This document shows, one piece after another, positions 24,528-33,608 of a stretch of DNA of 64,000 bases. A program made the translations under genes and the position numbers. Location: NCBI RefSeq assembly GCF_017307495.1, contig NZ_JAFKHE010000021.1, positions 62,001 through 126,000 of the forward strand. The letters run 5' to 3'. Under the pieces are notes generated by a model. It was not told the DNA's origin, made no database searches, and saw nothing but the letters and a program-made list of their open reading frames with translations. Every line of letters starts with the position of its first letter. Within the stretch, counting starts at the first letter, position 1. Source of the stretch: Devosia sp. (GTDB lineage Bacteria; Pseudomonadota; Alphaproteobacteria; Rhizobiales; Devosiaceae).

Positions 24528-27500
24528 ATGGCCCGCGCGACTTCCACGTTCCACCAGGCAGATTACGGCCAGCCCGGCTCGGGCGAATGGCAGGAGTTGC
24601 GTGGCGAGCTGGTGGCGCTGCTCGACCAGGTAGAGACCCAGGTGGCGCGTACGGTGCGTCCCGAGCCGGCCTATGACGGCCTGGCCGAACGGATGCGCGA
24701 CCTGCGCCATCGCGTCACCGAGGTGGAGCCGGACACCCGGCATCGCGAGGCGCTGCGCTCGGTGCAGCGCGCCATCGACAAGTTCAGCGATCGCGACGGC
24801 GACGAGCCGGCGACCCAATCCAACCCGCGCGACACGCTCGAGGCGGCGATCCAGCAGATCCGGTCGCGCCACTTCCAGCCCCAGCCGGCGGCCACTGCGG
24901 CCCGGGCCGCGCCGCAGACGGCGCCGCGCTTCGATGAACTGGCCGAGGCGGTGGGCGGCATTTCCGAGCGGCTCGAGCGGCTCGAGGGCGAGCTCAAGGT
25001 GCAGGCCAGGGGCCAGACCGCCAACGTGCGCGAGATCGCCGACCAGATGGGCCAGTTGAGCCACGTGGTCGAGCTGCTGGCCGGCGCGGTCGGCGAGACC
25101 GGCCAGGTCAAGCGCCTCGAGAGCCACATCGCCGGCATCGCCACCCTGATCGCGGACGGCCCGAAGGTGGATGTCGAGGCCCTCAACCGGCGACTCGACG
25201 ATGTCACCGCCACCGTATCCAAGCTGGCCGAGCTGCAGAAGCACTATGCCGACCGCGCCGACGTCAGCGGCATGACGGCGCGGCTCGACGACGTGAGCGC
25301 CACGGTCGGGCGGCTCGCCGACCTGCAGGTGCAGTTCGCCAACAGGGTCGAGACCCCGCGCGACGACGGCCTCAAGGCCTCGATGACGGCGATCGAGGAC
25401 GGCCTGCGTGGCATCTACGACCGCATCGACGCGGTCGAGCGCAGCATGGCCGTACCGCCGGCCGAGATCGAGAAGATCACGGCGGAGCTGGCGCGCGTGG
25501 CGCAGGCGATCAAGGCGCCGCAGCAGCCGCAGGGGCTGATCGAGCTCATCGACGCGCTCAACGACCGCATCTCCGACATCGAGGCGCGCAGCAACGAAGT
25601 CGGCGAACTGAAGCTCGACATGGAGGCGTTGCGCAACACCGTCGTTCTGGCGCTGGAGCCGCGCTTTGCCGCCATCGAGACGCAGATCGAGGCGCTGTCG
25701 GACCGGGTCGGCGAGCGCCCCGGCGACCCCGGCATCGCCCAGCTCGAGGCCCAGGTGCGCCAGCTCGTGGCGCGCATGGACCAGACCGGCGAGCAGCTGA
25801 CCGGTCTCGCCAAGCTCTATGCCGCACCGGGCGACATGCCCGACATGGGCGCGATCGCCGACATGGTGGCCGAGCGCACGTCCGAGGCGATGAAGCGCAC
25901 TTCCCCGGCGACGGGCCTCGACGAGGCCGGCTATGCCGAGATCGAAAAGCGCATCGCCAAGGTGGTGAAGGCAGCGGCCCGCGCCGAGCCGAGCGAAGAG
26001 ACGGTCGCGCTGCAGGCGACGATCCGCGAGGTCGCCGACCGCCTGCAGCGGCTCGAAACCTCGCTCGAGCCGCGCGAGGCGGCGTCTGATCCCGCCCCTG
26101 TGGCGGCGGCACAGCCGGAGGTCGCAGCGGCCGGCCCGGCGCCTGCCACCCGGCCTGCGGCCGGTATTGCGTTCATTGCCCCGGTGCTCGACGACGAGCC
26201 GCTGCGCCTCGCCACCACGATCGACCCCGCCGACAGCATGCCCGCCGCCCCCGGCGCGGATGCGCCGCTGATCGCACGGCCGTTTCCGCCGCCGACCAGC
26301 GTGACCCCTGCCCTCGAGCCGACGCTCGGCCCGGTGAAGCCGGCGCGCACGGCCGGGGCCCCGTCCGCCCAGCCGGTCGAAGGCGATCCAAAGCCGATCT
26401 TCGACCCCAGCCTCGCCGAGCGGCCACCCCAGCCGCCGTCGACGCTCGACCTGCCCGACGAGGACGTGTTCGTCGCCACCCGCGACATTGCCGGGAGCAG
26501 GCCGACCGAGCCGGCGATGGACGAAAGCCCGCTCCCGAACCGCAATACCTTCATCGAGGCGCACCGGCGTGCTGCCCGCCAGGCGACCGCCACGCGGTCC
26601 GCCATGCTGCCGCCGGTCGACGGCAACTCGCTGATCGGCCGCGCCTTCGCCCGCTTCCAGGCCAACCGCACGGCCGCGGAGACGGCCCCCGTCCCGGTGA
26701 GCGATGCGCCCGCGGGCGTGCCGGACGAGCCCCGGGCCAAGGCCAGGGCCGCGAAGGCCGCCGCGGCGCTTGTCGAGACCGACGAGCCCGCAGTCGGAAA
26801 GAAGAAGCCCGGCCGCTTCTCCCTGCTCGGCAGGGCTAAGGCTGCGCGGCAGCCGGCCGGCGACGAGCCTCCGACGAGCCAGTGGCGGCCGGAAGAGCCC
26901 GCCGCGGCGCGGGTGCTGCCGGTCGCGCCGGAGCCGAGCGCCGTCGCCCTGGGTGCCGAGGATACCAGCCCGCCCGCCGATCACGCCGCGTCGAGGCGCG
27001 ACAGCTTCCTGCTCCGCCACAAGCAGCCGATCCTGCTGGCGGCGAGCGTCGTGGCGCTGGCCTGCCTCACCATCAACCTGATCAACCAGCGCATGAAGAC
27101 TGCGCCGGACGCGCCCGTGGCCCAGAGCAAGGATGTGAGCGATGCCACGCTCGCCCCGGTGCCGATGGCCGCCCAGGGCTTCGATGCGAGCAGCAAGCCG
27201 CGCGTGGTGCTCGACACGCTGACCACGTCATCGATCGATGGCGGCGTGGCGCAGAAGTTCGTCGCCGGCACGCCTGCTCCGCCAGCGCTGGCCTTCGCGG
27301 CTGCGACGCAGGTGGCCGCTGCTGCTCCGGTCGGATCGGCCAGCCTGGGCGATGCCGTCCAGCCGCTGCCGAGCGCGCTCGAGAGCCCGGTGAAGGTCGA
27401 GCGGCCGCCGGCTGCCGTCGGTCCGGCGCCGCTGCTCGATGCCGCCGCCGACGGCGATGCGCGGGCCCAGTTCGAGGTCGCCGCGATCTATACCGAAGGC

Positions 27501-28250
27501 CGGGCCGTGCCCGAGGACCTCAAGGCCGCCGCCATGTGGTACGAGCGCGCCGCCAGCCAGGGCTTCGCGCCGGCGCAGTACCGGCTCGGCAACCTCTACG
27601 AGAACGGCCGCGGCGTCGAAAAGGACATGGCGCAGGCGCGCCTGTGGTACCAGCAGGCGGCCGAGGCGGGCAACCGCATGGCCATGCACAACCTCGCCGC
27701 ACTCTACGCCGGCGGCAGCCTGGGCACGCAGCAGTTCGACGCCGCCGCCAAGTGGTTCGAGGAAGCCGCCAACCGCGGCATGAAGGACAGCCAGTTCAAC
27801 CTGGGCATGCTCTATGCCCGCGGCCTGGGCGTGAAGCAGGACCTGTCCGCCTCGTTCAAGTGGTTCTCGCTCGCCGCCAATCGCGGCGACCAGGACGCCG
27901 CCAAGGCGCGCGACGACGTCGCGGGCTCGCTCGACGCGGCGACAGTGCAGGCGCTCATCGCCGAGGTCGCCGCGTTCAGGCCGCAGCCGATCGACTTCGT
28001 CGCCAACTTCGCCCCGATCGGCACCTGGAGCGACACTTTCGACCCGGGCGCACCAATCACCGACACGCGCGTCGTCACCGGCGTGCAGAAGGCGCTCGCC
28101 CTGCTCGGCTTCGACATCGGCACCCCCGACGGCGTCGCCGGCGACAAGACCGCCGAAGCGATCAAGAGCTTCGAGCGCCAGACCGGCATGAGCGAGAGCG
28201 GCAGGATCAACCCGCGGCTGCTCGCCGTTCTGGGCAGCCAGCCGGTCTAG
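24528..28250 (+). CDS. PodJ-like coiled-coil, Sel1-repeat and peptidoglycan-binding membrane protein
   Basis: This 1240-residue protein has a long predicted coiled-coil/helical cytoplasmic part (about 20-540), a Pro/Ala-rich linker (about 545-820), and one transmembrane helix (about 834-853, PILLAASVVALACLTINLI). The periplasmic part holds four Sel1/TPR-like repeats (about 970-1135; for example AAMWYERAASQGFAPAQYRL) and a C-terminal peptidoglycan-binding domain (about 1183-1240, ALLGFDIGTPDGVAGDKTAE). This order is that of the Caulobacter polar localization factor PodJ. It probably marks a pole or growth zone by linking cytoplasmic partners to the wall. The ATG at 24528 gives a basic N-terminus. 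A CtrA-like site lies upstream. Confidence 0.8.
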   Translation: MARATSTFHQADYGQPGSGEWQELRGELVALLDQVETQVARTVRPEPAYDGLAERMRDLRHRVTEVEPDTRHREALRSVQRAIDKFSDRDGDEPATQSNPRDTLEAAIQQIRSRHFQPQPAATAARAAPQTAPRFDELAEAVGGISERLERLEGELKVQARGQTANVREIADQMGQLSHVVELLAGAVGETGQVKRLESHIAGIATLIADGPKVDVEALNRRLDDVTATVSKLAELQKHYADRADVSGMTARLDDVSATVGRLADLQVQFANRVETPRDDGLKASMTAIEDGLRGIYDRIDAVERSMAVPPAEIEKITAELARVAQAIKAPQQPQGLIELIDALNDRISDIEARSNEVGELKLDMEALRNTVVLALEPRFAAIETQIEALSDRVGERPGDPGIAQLEAQVRQLVARMDQTGEQLTGLAKLYAAPGDMPDMGAIADMVAERTSEAMKRTSPATGLDEAGYAEIEKRIAKVVKAAARAEPSEETVALQATIREVADRLQRLETSLEPREAASDPAPVAAAQPEVAAAGPAPATRPAAGIAFIAPVLDDEPLRLATTIDPADSMPAAPGADAPLIARPFPPPTSVTPALEPTLGPVKPARTAGAPSAQPVEGDPKPIFDPSLAERPPQPPSTLDLPDEDVFVATRDIAGSRPTEPAMDESPLPNRNTFIEAHRRAARQATATRSAMLPPVDGNSLIGRAFARFQANRTAAETAPVPVSDAPAGVPDEPRAKARAAKAAAALVETDEPAVGKKKPGRFSLLGRAKAARQPAGDEPPTSQWRPEEPAAARVLPVAPEPSAVALGAEDTSPPADHAASRRDSFLLRHKQPILLAASVVALACLTINLINQRMKTAPDAPVAQSKDVSDATLAPVPMAAQGFDASSKPRVVLDTLTTSSIDGGVAQKFVAGTPAPPALAFAAATQVAAAAPVGSASLGDAVQPLPSALESPVKVERPPAAVGPAPLLDAAADGDARAQFEVAAIYTEGRAVPEDLKAAAMWYERAASQGFAPAQYRLGNLYENGRGVEKDMAQARLWYQQAAEAGNRMAMHNLAALYAGGSLGTQQFDAAAKWFEEAANRGMKDSQFNLGMLYARGLGVKQDLSASFKWFSLAANRGDQDAAKARDDVAGSLDAATVQALIAEVAAFRPQPIDFVANFAPIGTWSDTFDPGAPITDTRVVTGVQKALALLGFDIGTPDGVAGDKTAEAIKSFERQTGMSESGRINPRLLAVLGSQPV

Positions 28251-28256
28251 CGTATC

Positions 28257-28281
28257 GGCCGCGGGACGTCCGGCCGCGGCC
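28257..28281. terminator. GC hairpin after the polarity-factor-like gene
   Basis: Perfect 8-bp arms GGCCGCGG / CCGCGGCC with a 9-base loop begin seven bases after the stop. There is no T-tract, so a terminator role is plausible but not certain. Confidence 0.4.
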
Positions 28282-28352
28282 TAATGAACGGTTGCACCAG
28301 GGGTCTATTGGTGCATCATGCGCCGGCGGGGGCATCGACTGGAGTTGCTGCT

Positions 28353-30011
28353 GTGGTCGCTATCCTTGACATGCTCAACATTGCTGGTGCCGTGGCCCTG
28401 TTGCTGTGGGGCACGCACATGGTGCAGACGGGGGTGCAGCGCGCCTTCGGACCGCGCCTTCGCACCTTCCTGGCGAGGACGCTCAAGAACCGCCTGGCGG
28501 CGCTGCTGGCGGGCATCGGCGTCACGACCCTGCTGCAATCGAGCACCGCGACCGGGCTGATGGCAACCGCCTTCGCCGCCGACGGGCTGGTCCCGCTGGT
28601 TCCGGCCATGGCGATCATGCTCGGGGCCAATATCGGCACGGCCCTCATCGTGACGGTGCTTTCCTTCAACATCGCCATCCTGGCGCTGCCGCTGGTCCTG
28701 CTCGGCGTGCTGCTGTTCCGGCGCGACACCAGCGCCATGCTGCATGACCTGGGCCGCAGCTTCATCGGCCTTGGCCTGATGATCCTGGCCCTGCACCAGA
28801 TGCTGACGCTGCTGCAGCCGTTCGAGCAATCGCGAGAGCTCGTGACGATGCTGGGCCTGATCGCGACCGCCCCGCTGCTCGCTATCGCGCTCGGCGCGGC
28901 GGCGGCATGGGCGACCCATTCCAGCGTCGCCGTGGTCCTCTTCGTCATGTCGCTCGCGGCCAGCCGGGTCATTCCAATCGAGCCGGCGCTGCTGCTGGTG
29001 GCGGGTGCCAACCTGGGCAGCGCCCTCAATCCCCTGCTCGGGGCAACGGCCGGCGACCCGGTGGCCCGCCGCCTGCCCCTGGTCAACCTGGGCAACCGTG
29101 TCGTTGGCGTCATCCTCGCCTGGCTGCTGGTCGCACCGATCGCGGAGGGGCTTGCCGGGCTCCATCTCGCGGGCGCCCCCGCGGTCGCGGCGTTCCACCT
29201 CGCCTTTAACCTTGTCCTCGCCCTCGTCGCCCTGCCCTTCCTCGCGCCGCTGGCCCGGCTCGCCGAGCGGCTCGTGCCAGCCCGTCCGGATGCCGAGCAC
29301 CCGGGCCAGCCGATCTATCTCGACCGTTCCGCCCGCGAGACTCCGATCGTCGCCATCGGCGGGGCGGCGCGCGAGGCGCTGCGGCTGGCCGACGCCCTCG
29401 AAGTCATGCTCATCGGGGCCCGGGAGGCGCTGACGCGGGGCGACCGCAAGCTCATCGCCGAGACCCGCGCCAAGGACGACGTGCTCGACAGCCTGAACAA
29501 CGCCATCAAGGAGTACCTGAGCGCTTTCGACCCCGAGGATCTCAGCGACAGCGACCAGCATCGCCTGCAGCAGATCCTGGTGTTCGCGATGAACATGGAG
29601 CAGGCAGGGGACGTCATCGACCGCAACCTGCTGCCCCACGCCAGCAAGCGGCTGAAGCGCGGACTGCTTCCCGATGCCGGCAACGAAGCCGAGCTGGTGG
29701 AGATGCTGGATCGGCTGATTGCCAACACGCGCACCGCCGCTTCGCTGTTCGTCACCGAGGATGCCCGCATCGCCCGCAGCCTGGCCGAGGAGAAGCTGGC
29801 CTTCCGCCGCGCCGAGCAGATGGCGACGACCAGCCATTTCGCGCACATGCGGGATGGGATCAGCGCAGCCTCGCAGTCGAGCGCGCTGCATCTGGACCTG
29901 ATCCGCGACATGAAGCAGGTGAACTCCCACATCGTCGCGGCGGCGGCGTACCCGGTGCTCGACCGCGTCGGCGAATTGCTGCCGACCCGGCTCGCCTCGC
30001 CGGCGGAGTGA
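28353..30011 (+). CDS. Na/Pi cotransporter family protein with PhoU-like domain
   Basis: The protein has 552 residues if the GTG at 28353 is used, which has GGAG eight bases upstream; the ATG at 28371 is an alternative. The membrane part (about 1-320) contains two Na_Pi_cotrans repeats marked by TTLLQSSTATGLMATAF and by WATHSSVAVVLFVMSLA. The C-terminal cytoplasmic part (about 350-540) is helical and PhoU-like (AKDDVLDSLNNAIKEYL). Members import phosphate with sodium or limit phosphate efflux. No other phosphate genes adjoin it. Confidence 0.85.
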   Translation: MVAILDMLNIAGAVALLLWGTHMVQTGVQRAFGPRLRTFLARTLKNRLAALLAGIGVTTLLQSSTATGLMATAFAADGLVPLVPAMAIMLGANIGTALIVTVLSFNIAILALPLVLLGVLLFRRDTSAMLHDLGRSFIGLGLMILALHQMLTLLQPFEQSRELVTMLGLIATAPLLAIALGAAAAWATHSSVAVVLFVMSLAASRVIPIEPALLLVAGANLGSALNPLLGATAGDPVARRLPLVNLGNRVVGVILAWLLVAPIAEGLAGLHLAGAPAVAAFHLAFNLVLALVALPFLAPLARLAERLVPARPDAEHPGQPIYLDRSARETPIVAIGGAAREALRLADALEVMLIGAREALTRGDRKLIAETRAKDDVLDSLNNAIKEYLSAFDPEDLSDSDQHRLQQILVFAMNMEQAGDVIDRNLLPHASKRLKRGLLPDAGNEAELVEMLDRLIANTRTAASLFVTEDARIARSLAEEKLAFRRAEQMATTSHFAHMRDGISAASQSSALHLDLIRDMKQVNSHIVAAAAYPVLDRVGELLPTRLASPAE

Positions 30012-30160
30012 CCGCGCGCAATTGCCGACCCATCCGGTAGGCTAACCTCGCCTTTGCACTTTGCTGCTAAGGGTCAGTGGTATTTTGCGAAAACCCGTCG
30101 CATTTCCGTCGCGTCGACGCGCTAAGCCCGGAAATGCCCTGAGCCCACCGGACGCCTCCC

Positions 30161-31093
30161 GTGCAGGTCTATCTGCCGATCGCCGAGCTTTCGATGAACC
30201 TGTTCTTCCTCGTGGGGATCGGGGGCGCGGTCGGGTTCCTGTCGGGGCTGTTCGGCGTCGGCGGCGGCTTCCTGCTGACCCCGCTGCTAATCTTTTCCGG
30301 GGTTCCGGCGTCGGTGGCGGTGGCCTCGGTCACCGGCCAGGTGGTGGCGGCATCCACCTCCGGGGCGCTCAGCTACTACCGGCGCGGACAGATCGACCTG
30401 CACATGTCGCTCTATCTCGTGCTCTCGGGCATCCTCGGCGCCTTCGGCGGCGTCGCCACCTTCCAGGTGCTGCGCGCGGCCGGCCAGCTCGATCTCGTCA
30501 TCTCACTGGGCTTCCTGCTGCTCCTCGGTTTCGTCGGCACGCTGATGCTGATCGAATCCGGGCGCGCCATCCTCAAGCGCCGTGCGGGTATCGTCGTGCG
30601 CGAAAAACTGCCCAACCAGCACAACTGGTTCCACGGCCTGCCCTGGCGCGTGCGGTTCAAGAAGTCGCGGCTCTACATCTCGGTGATTCCGGTGCTGGTG
30701 CTCGGCGTCGCCATCGGGTTCGTCGGCTCGCTGCTGGGCATCGGTGGCGGCTTCATCCTCGTGCCGGCGCTGGTCTATATCCTGCGCATGCCCGCCACGA
30801 TGGTGATCGGCACCTCGCTGCTGCAGGTCGTGGCGATGATGGCGGCGACCACCATCCTGCACGCGGTGCAGAGCCAGAGCGTCGATATCCTGCTCGCCTT
30901 CTGCCTGATGGTCGGCGGCACCATCGGCGCCCAGTTCGGCGCCTCGGCCGGAAAGTACCTGCGCGGCGAACAGCTGCGCGCCCTGCTCGCCATTCTCGTG
31001 CTGGCGGTGGCCATCCGCTTCGGCCTTACCCTCGTCATCGCGCCAACCGACGCGTTCTCGACCGCCGTGATCGGCGCGGCGGGAGTGATCTGA
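30161..31093 (+). CDS. TauE/SafE family membrane permease
   Basis: The 310-residue protein has about eight hydrophobic helices in two homologous halves. Each half carries the family glycine motif: SGLFGVGGGFLLTPLL near residue 30 and SLLGIGGGFILVPALVY near residue 195. TauE/SafE permeases export sulfite, sulfoacetate or other organic anions; the substrate here is not evident. The start is a GTG at 30161. Its stop overlaps the ATG of the next gene by one base, and the two probably form a functional pair. Confidence 0.88.
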   Translation: MQVYLPIAELSMNLFFLVGIGGAVGFLSGLFGVGGGFLLTPLLIFSGVPASVAVASVTGQVVAASTSGALSYYRRGQIDLHMSLYLVLSGILGAFGGVATFQVLRAAGQLDLVISLGFLLLLGFVGTLMLIESGRAILKRRAGIVVREKLPNQHNWFHGLPWRVRFKKSRLYISVIPVLVLGVAIGFVGSLLGIGGGFILVPALVYILRMPATMVIGTSLLQVVAMMAATTILHAVQSQSVDILLAFCLMVGGTIGAQFGASAGKYLRGEQLRALLAILVLAVAIRFGLTLVIAPTDAFSTAVIGAAGVI

Positions 31094-31848
31094 TGGTTCG
31101 GCTGCTGCTCGCCCTGTTGCTCGCCCTGCCGGCCCTGCCGGCCATGGCCGAACGGCTCGTGACGCAGGTGAGCCAGGACTCGGTGTCGATCACCTCCAGC
31201 TTTGCCGGGCAGACGCTGACGCTGTTCGGGACCATCGAGCCGGATCCCGGCGCCACCCAGCCGCTGACCGGGCCCTACCATGTCGTCGTCACGATCACCG
31301 GGCCGCTGCAGAACCGCATCGCGCGGCGCAAGACCAATGTGTTCGGCATCTGGCTCAACACCTCGCAGGTCGAGTTCGTAAACTTCCCCTCGTTCTACCA
31401 GGTGCTGAGCGACGCGCGCCTGAGCGAGATCACCAACCCGATCACGCTGGCCGAAAAGTCGATCCCGCTGCTGAAGCAACCCGAGGCCCGGCAGGGGGAG
31501 AGCTGGTACGATGCGCTCGTCTTCGGCCCGCAACTGGTGCGCCTGATGCAGGACAACGGCATGTTCAGGCTCAATGAGAGCGGCGTCACCTTCCGCTCCA
31601 ACACGTTCTACTTCGCGCAGGTGGCGCTGCCCTCCGATGCGCCGCCCGGCTCGTACCTGGCGCACACCTACCTCTTCCGCGACGGCGAGCTGATCGCCGA
31701 CCGGTCGGAAGGCTTCTCGGTGCGCACGATCGGCTTCGAGCGCTTCCTCGGCCAGGCCTCCCGCCAGCAACCGCTGCTCTACGGCCTCGTCTGCGTCATG
31801 CTCGCGCTGTTCACCGGCTGGCTCGGCGGCGTGGTGTTCAGGCGGTAG
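31093..31848 (+). CDS. TIGR02186-type exported membrane-anchored protein
   Basis: This 251-residue protein has a signal peptide (LLLALLLALPALPAMA), a long periplasmic domain beginning with beta-rich segments (VSITSSFAGQTLTLFGTI), and a C-terminal anchor helix (LLYGLVCVMLALFTGWLGG). The combination and sequence style match the TIGR02186 family, which is commonly encoded next to TauE/SafE permeases in alphaproteobacteria. Its one-base overlap with the permease gene supports a joint role, perhaps as a periplasmic accessory subunit. The biochemical function is unknown. Confidence 0.75.
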   Translation: MVRLLLALLLALPALPAMAERLVTQVSQDSVSITSSFAGQTLTLFGTIEPDPGATQPLTGPYHVVVTITGPLQNRIARRKTNVFGIWLNTSQVEFVNFPSFYQVLSDARLSEITNPITLAEKSIPLLKQPEARQGESWYDALVFGPQLVRLMQDNGMFRLNESGVTFRSNTFYFAQVALPSDAPPGSYLAHTYLFRDGELIADRSEGFSVRTIGFERFLGQASRQQPLLYGLVCVMLALFTGWLGGVVFRR

Positions 31849-31868
31849 GGGTCGACGGTCAGGAGGCT

Positions 31869-32789
31869 TCAGGATCCCGCGCGCCGGGCGATCACGAAGA
31901 ACGGGGTTGCGCCACCGGCCCATGGCTTGCCCGATCCCACCTCAACCGGCGCGTCGACGGCGTAGCCGGCATCGGCCAGTTCCGCGGCGATGCTGTCGGG
32001 CGTGAAGTACTGCATCCAGTTGAACACCTCGAAGCTGCGCTGCGCGCTGGCGACGAGGAACCGCTCGAGGCTCACCAACCGGTCGGCGTACAACGCGGTC
32101 CGCTTGAAGGCATAATAGTCTTCCTCGGCCCAGAACCCGTTCATGTAGCGGTGGCCGAACTCCAGCCCCTCCGCCATGGCGGCCATCTGCCCCGGCGAAT
32201 AGACGTCGAGGACGAAGTGCCCGTCGGGCGCCAGGGACGCCGCAACGCTGGCCAGCAATGTCCGCCGGCGATCCGGTGACAGGGCGCAGTAGTCCCCGTA
32301 GATCAGGGTAACGAGATCCGCCGGGCCGGGTAGCGCGTCGGTCAGGTAGTTGCCCTCGACATAGCGCAAGTCGGCGCCTGCCGGGACGTTGGCCCTGGCG
32401 TAGGCCATCGACACCGGGGAGAAGTCGAGGCCGGTTACACGAGCGCCGCGCGCCGCCATGCGGGTGGCATAGAGGCCCGGACCGCAGCCGAGGTCGAGCA
32501 GGCGCTTGCCGCGCAATCCGAAGCGCCGGTCCAGCCAGTCGACGGTGGCCTTGATCGTCGTCGCCTTGCGCGACGCGGCATCGTGGTCGGGATCGAGATG
32601 ATAGCCGAGCATCTGCCGCCCGATATGCGGATCGGTCCACAGCGTATCGACGGTGTAGCGCGAGAACGGCTCTGGCGGGCGGTCGCAATCTGCCAGCTGT
32701 CGATAGAGGGTCGGTTCCATGGCGCGCAGTTCGGCCAGAATCCACTCCCGTGTCAACGATACGGAAGCGCCGGCCTCACCACGCGTCAT
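31869..32789 (-). CDS. SAM-dependent class I methyltransferase
   Basis: The 306-residue protein contains the SAM motif I LLDLGCGPGLYATRMA at about residues 97-112, followed by VTGLDFSPVSMAYAR (motif II acidic residue), DLVTLIYGDYCAL (motif IV region) and FVLDVYSP. The acceptor substrate is not evident. Its 5' end overlaps the 3' end of pdeM by 14 bases on the same strand, so it is probably co-transcribed with helicase and pdeM. No role in DNA repair is established for it. Confidence 0.88.
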   Translation of the reverse strand: MTRGEAGASVSLTREWILAELRAMEPTLYRQLADCDRPPEPFSRYTVDTLWTDPHIGRQMLGYHLDPDHDAASRKATTIKATVDWLDRRFGLRGKRLLDLGCGPGLYATRMAARGARVTGLDFSPVSMAYARANVPAGADLRYVEGNYLTDALPGPADLVTLIYGDYCALSPDRRRTLLASVAASLAPDGHFVLDVYSPGQMAAMAEGLEFGHRYMNGFWAEEDYYAFKRTALYADRLVSLERFLVASAQRSFEVFNWMQYFTPDSIAAELADAGYAVDAPVEVGSGKPWAGGATPFFVIARRAGS

Positions 32790-33594
32790 ACCCCCGCACC
32801 AGCCGCTTCGGGCTCACCGGATAGACCCGGCCGCGCCCGATCATCGCCACTTCCAGCGTCGGCCAGTGCAGCAGCCCGACGAACGCCGGCGACAGGATGT
32901 TGAGCGTGCCGGTCGCCGCGCCGTAGGCCGGCAACACCATTACCCGGCCATCATGCACGAAGCACGGGCGCCGCACGGAACGGCCGTTCATCGCGATATG
33001 CGCGGCGGGGTGCAGGTGGCCGGCGATGAGGCCTCCCCCTCCCTCCCCCTTGAGGGGAGGGATCGAGGGAGGGGGTGGTGCGGTGGCCCGCGATGGACCC
33101 CCACCCCCGGCCCTTCCCCTCAGGGGGGAGGGGAGCGCATCCACGCGCTTCGGCTCATGCGTCAGCGTCAGTCCCGCCCGCTCGAGTCCCGGCACGCAGG
33201 CGCCGCCGAGCGCGTGTGGCGCGGGATCGTGGTTGCCCGAGATCCAGGTCCAGCGCGCCCTGCCCATCAGGCTCGCAAGCTGCAGCCGGTCGGCATCGAG
33301 CAGCGTCGTCGTGCCCTCGTCGCGGTGGAAGCTGTCGCCGAGCGCGATCACCTCGGCCGCTCCGGTGCGTTCGATATCCACCTCGAGGCGCCTGAGCGTC
33401 AGGCCGGTATCGTAGGGCGGCAGCAGCGAGCCGCGCCTGGCGTATGAACTCAGCTTCTCGAGATGGAGGTCGGCGACCAGCAGCGCCTGCTCGGCCGCCC
33501 ACCACAGGGCGCCCGAGGGCAGGGGCTCGAAGACATGGCCGGCAAAAGTCAGCAGCACGGGGGTGCCTTCATCGTCGATTTGGGCCGTCCGCAT
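32776..33594 (-). CDS. pdeM: Ligase-associated DNA damage response endonuclease PdeM (metallophosphoesterase)
   Basis: The 272-residue protein has the calcineurin-like phosphoesterase motifs in order: LLVADLHLEKLS, VIALGDSFHRDE, WISGNHDPAP and LIAGHLHPAAH. PdeM is encoded with a DEXH helicase and often an ATP-dependent ligase and exonuclease in bacterial DNA-repair operons; the helicase gene ends 14 bases upstream. An unusual Pro/Gly-rich segment at about residues 153-187 sits between GNHD and GHLHP and is encoded by a palindromic C-rich repeat (33034-33140) that keeps the frame. Without it the length would be near the family norm. Both outer motifs remain intact, so activity may survive. Confidence 0.88.
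   Translation of the reverse strand: MRTAQIDDEGTPVLLTFAGHVFEPLPSGALWWAAEQALLVADLHLEKLSSYARRGSLLPPYDTGLTLRRLEVDIERTGAAEVIALGDSFHRDEGTTTLLDADRLQLASLMGRARWTWISGNHDPAPHALGGACVPGLERAGLTLTHEPKRVDALPSPLRGRAGGGGPSRATAPPPPSIPPLKGEGGGGLIAGHLHPAAHIAMNGRSVRRPCFVHDGRVMVLPAYGAATGTLNILSPAFVGLLHWPTLEVAMIGRGRVYPVSPKRLVRGYDAW
33034..33140. repeat. C-rich double-hairpin repeat inserted in frame in pdeM
   Basis: One hairpin is CCCTCCCC / GGGGAGGG at 33041-33061. A second lies near 33111-33134, around CCCCTCAGGGG. The unit resembles the double hairpin at 36178-36301 and the single one at 7788-7810. It encodes about 35 Pro/Gly/Ser-rich residues within pdeM. Confidence 0.7.
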
Positions 33595-33608
33595 GGCCCA
33601 GGCAGAAG

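Noticed and set aside
24375..27020. 881-residue open frame on the minus strand opposite the PodJ-like gene
   Set aside because: It is Arg/His/Gly-rich low-complexity translation antisense to a gene with clear domains; such long shadows are expected in high-GC DNA.
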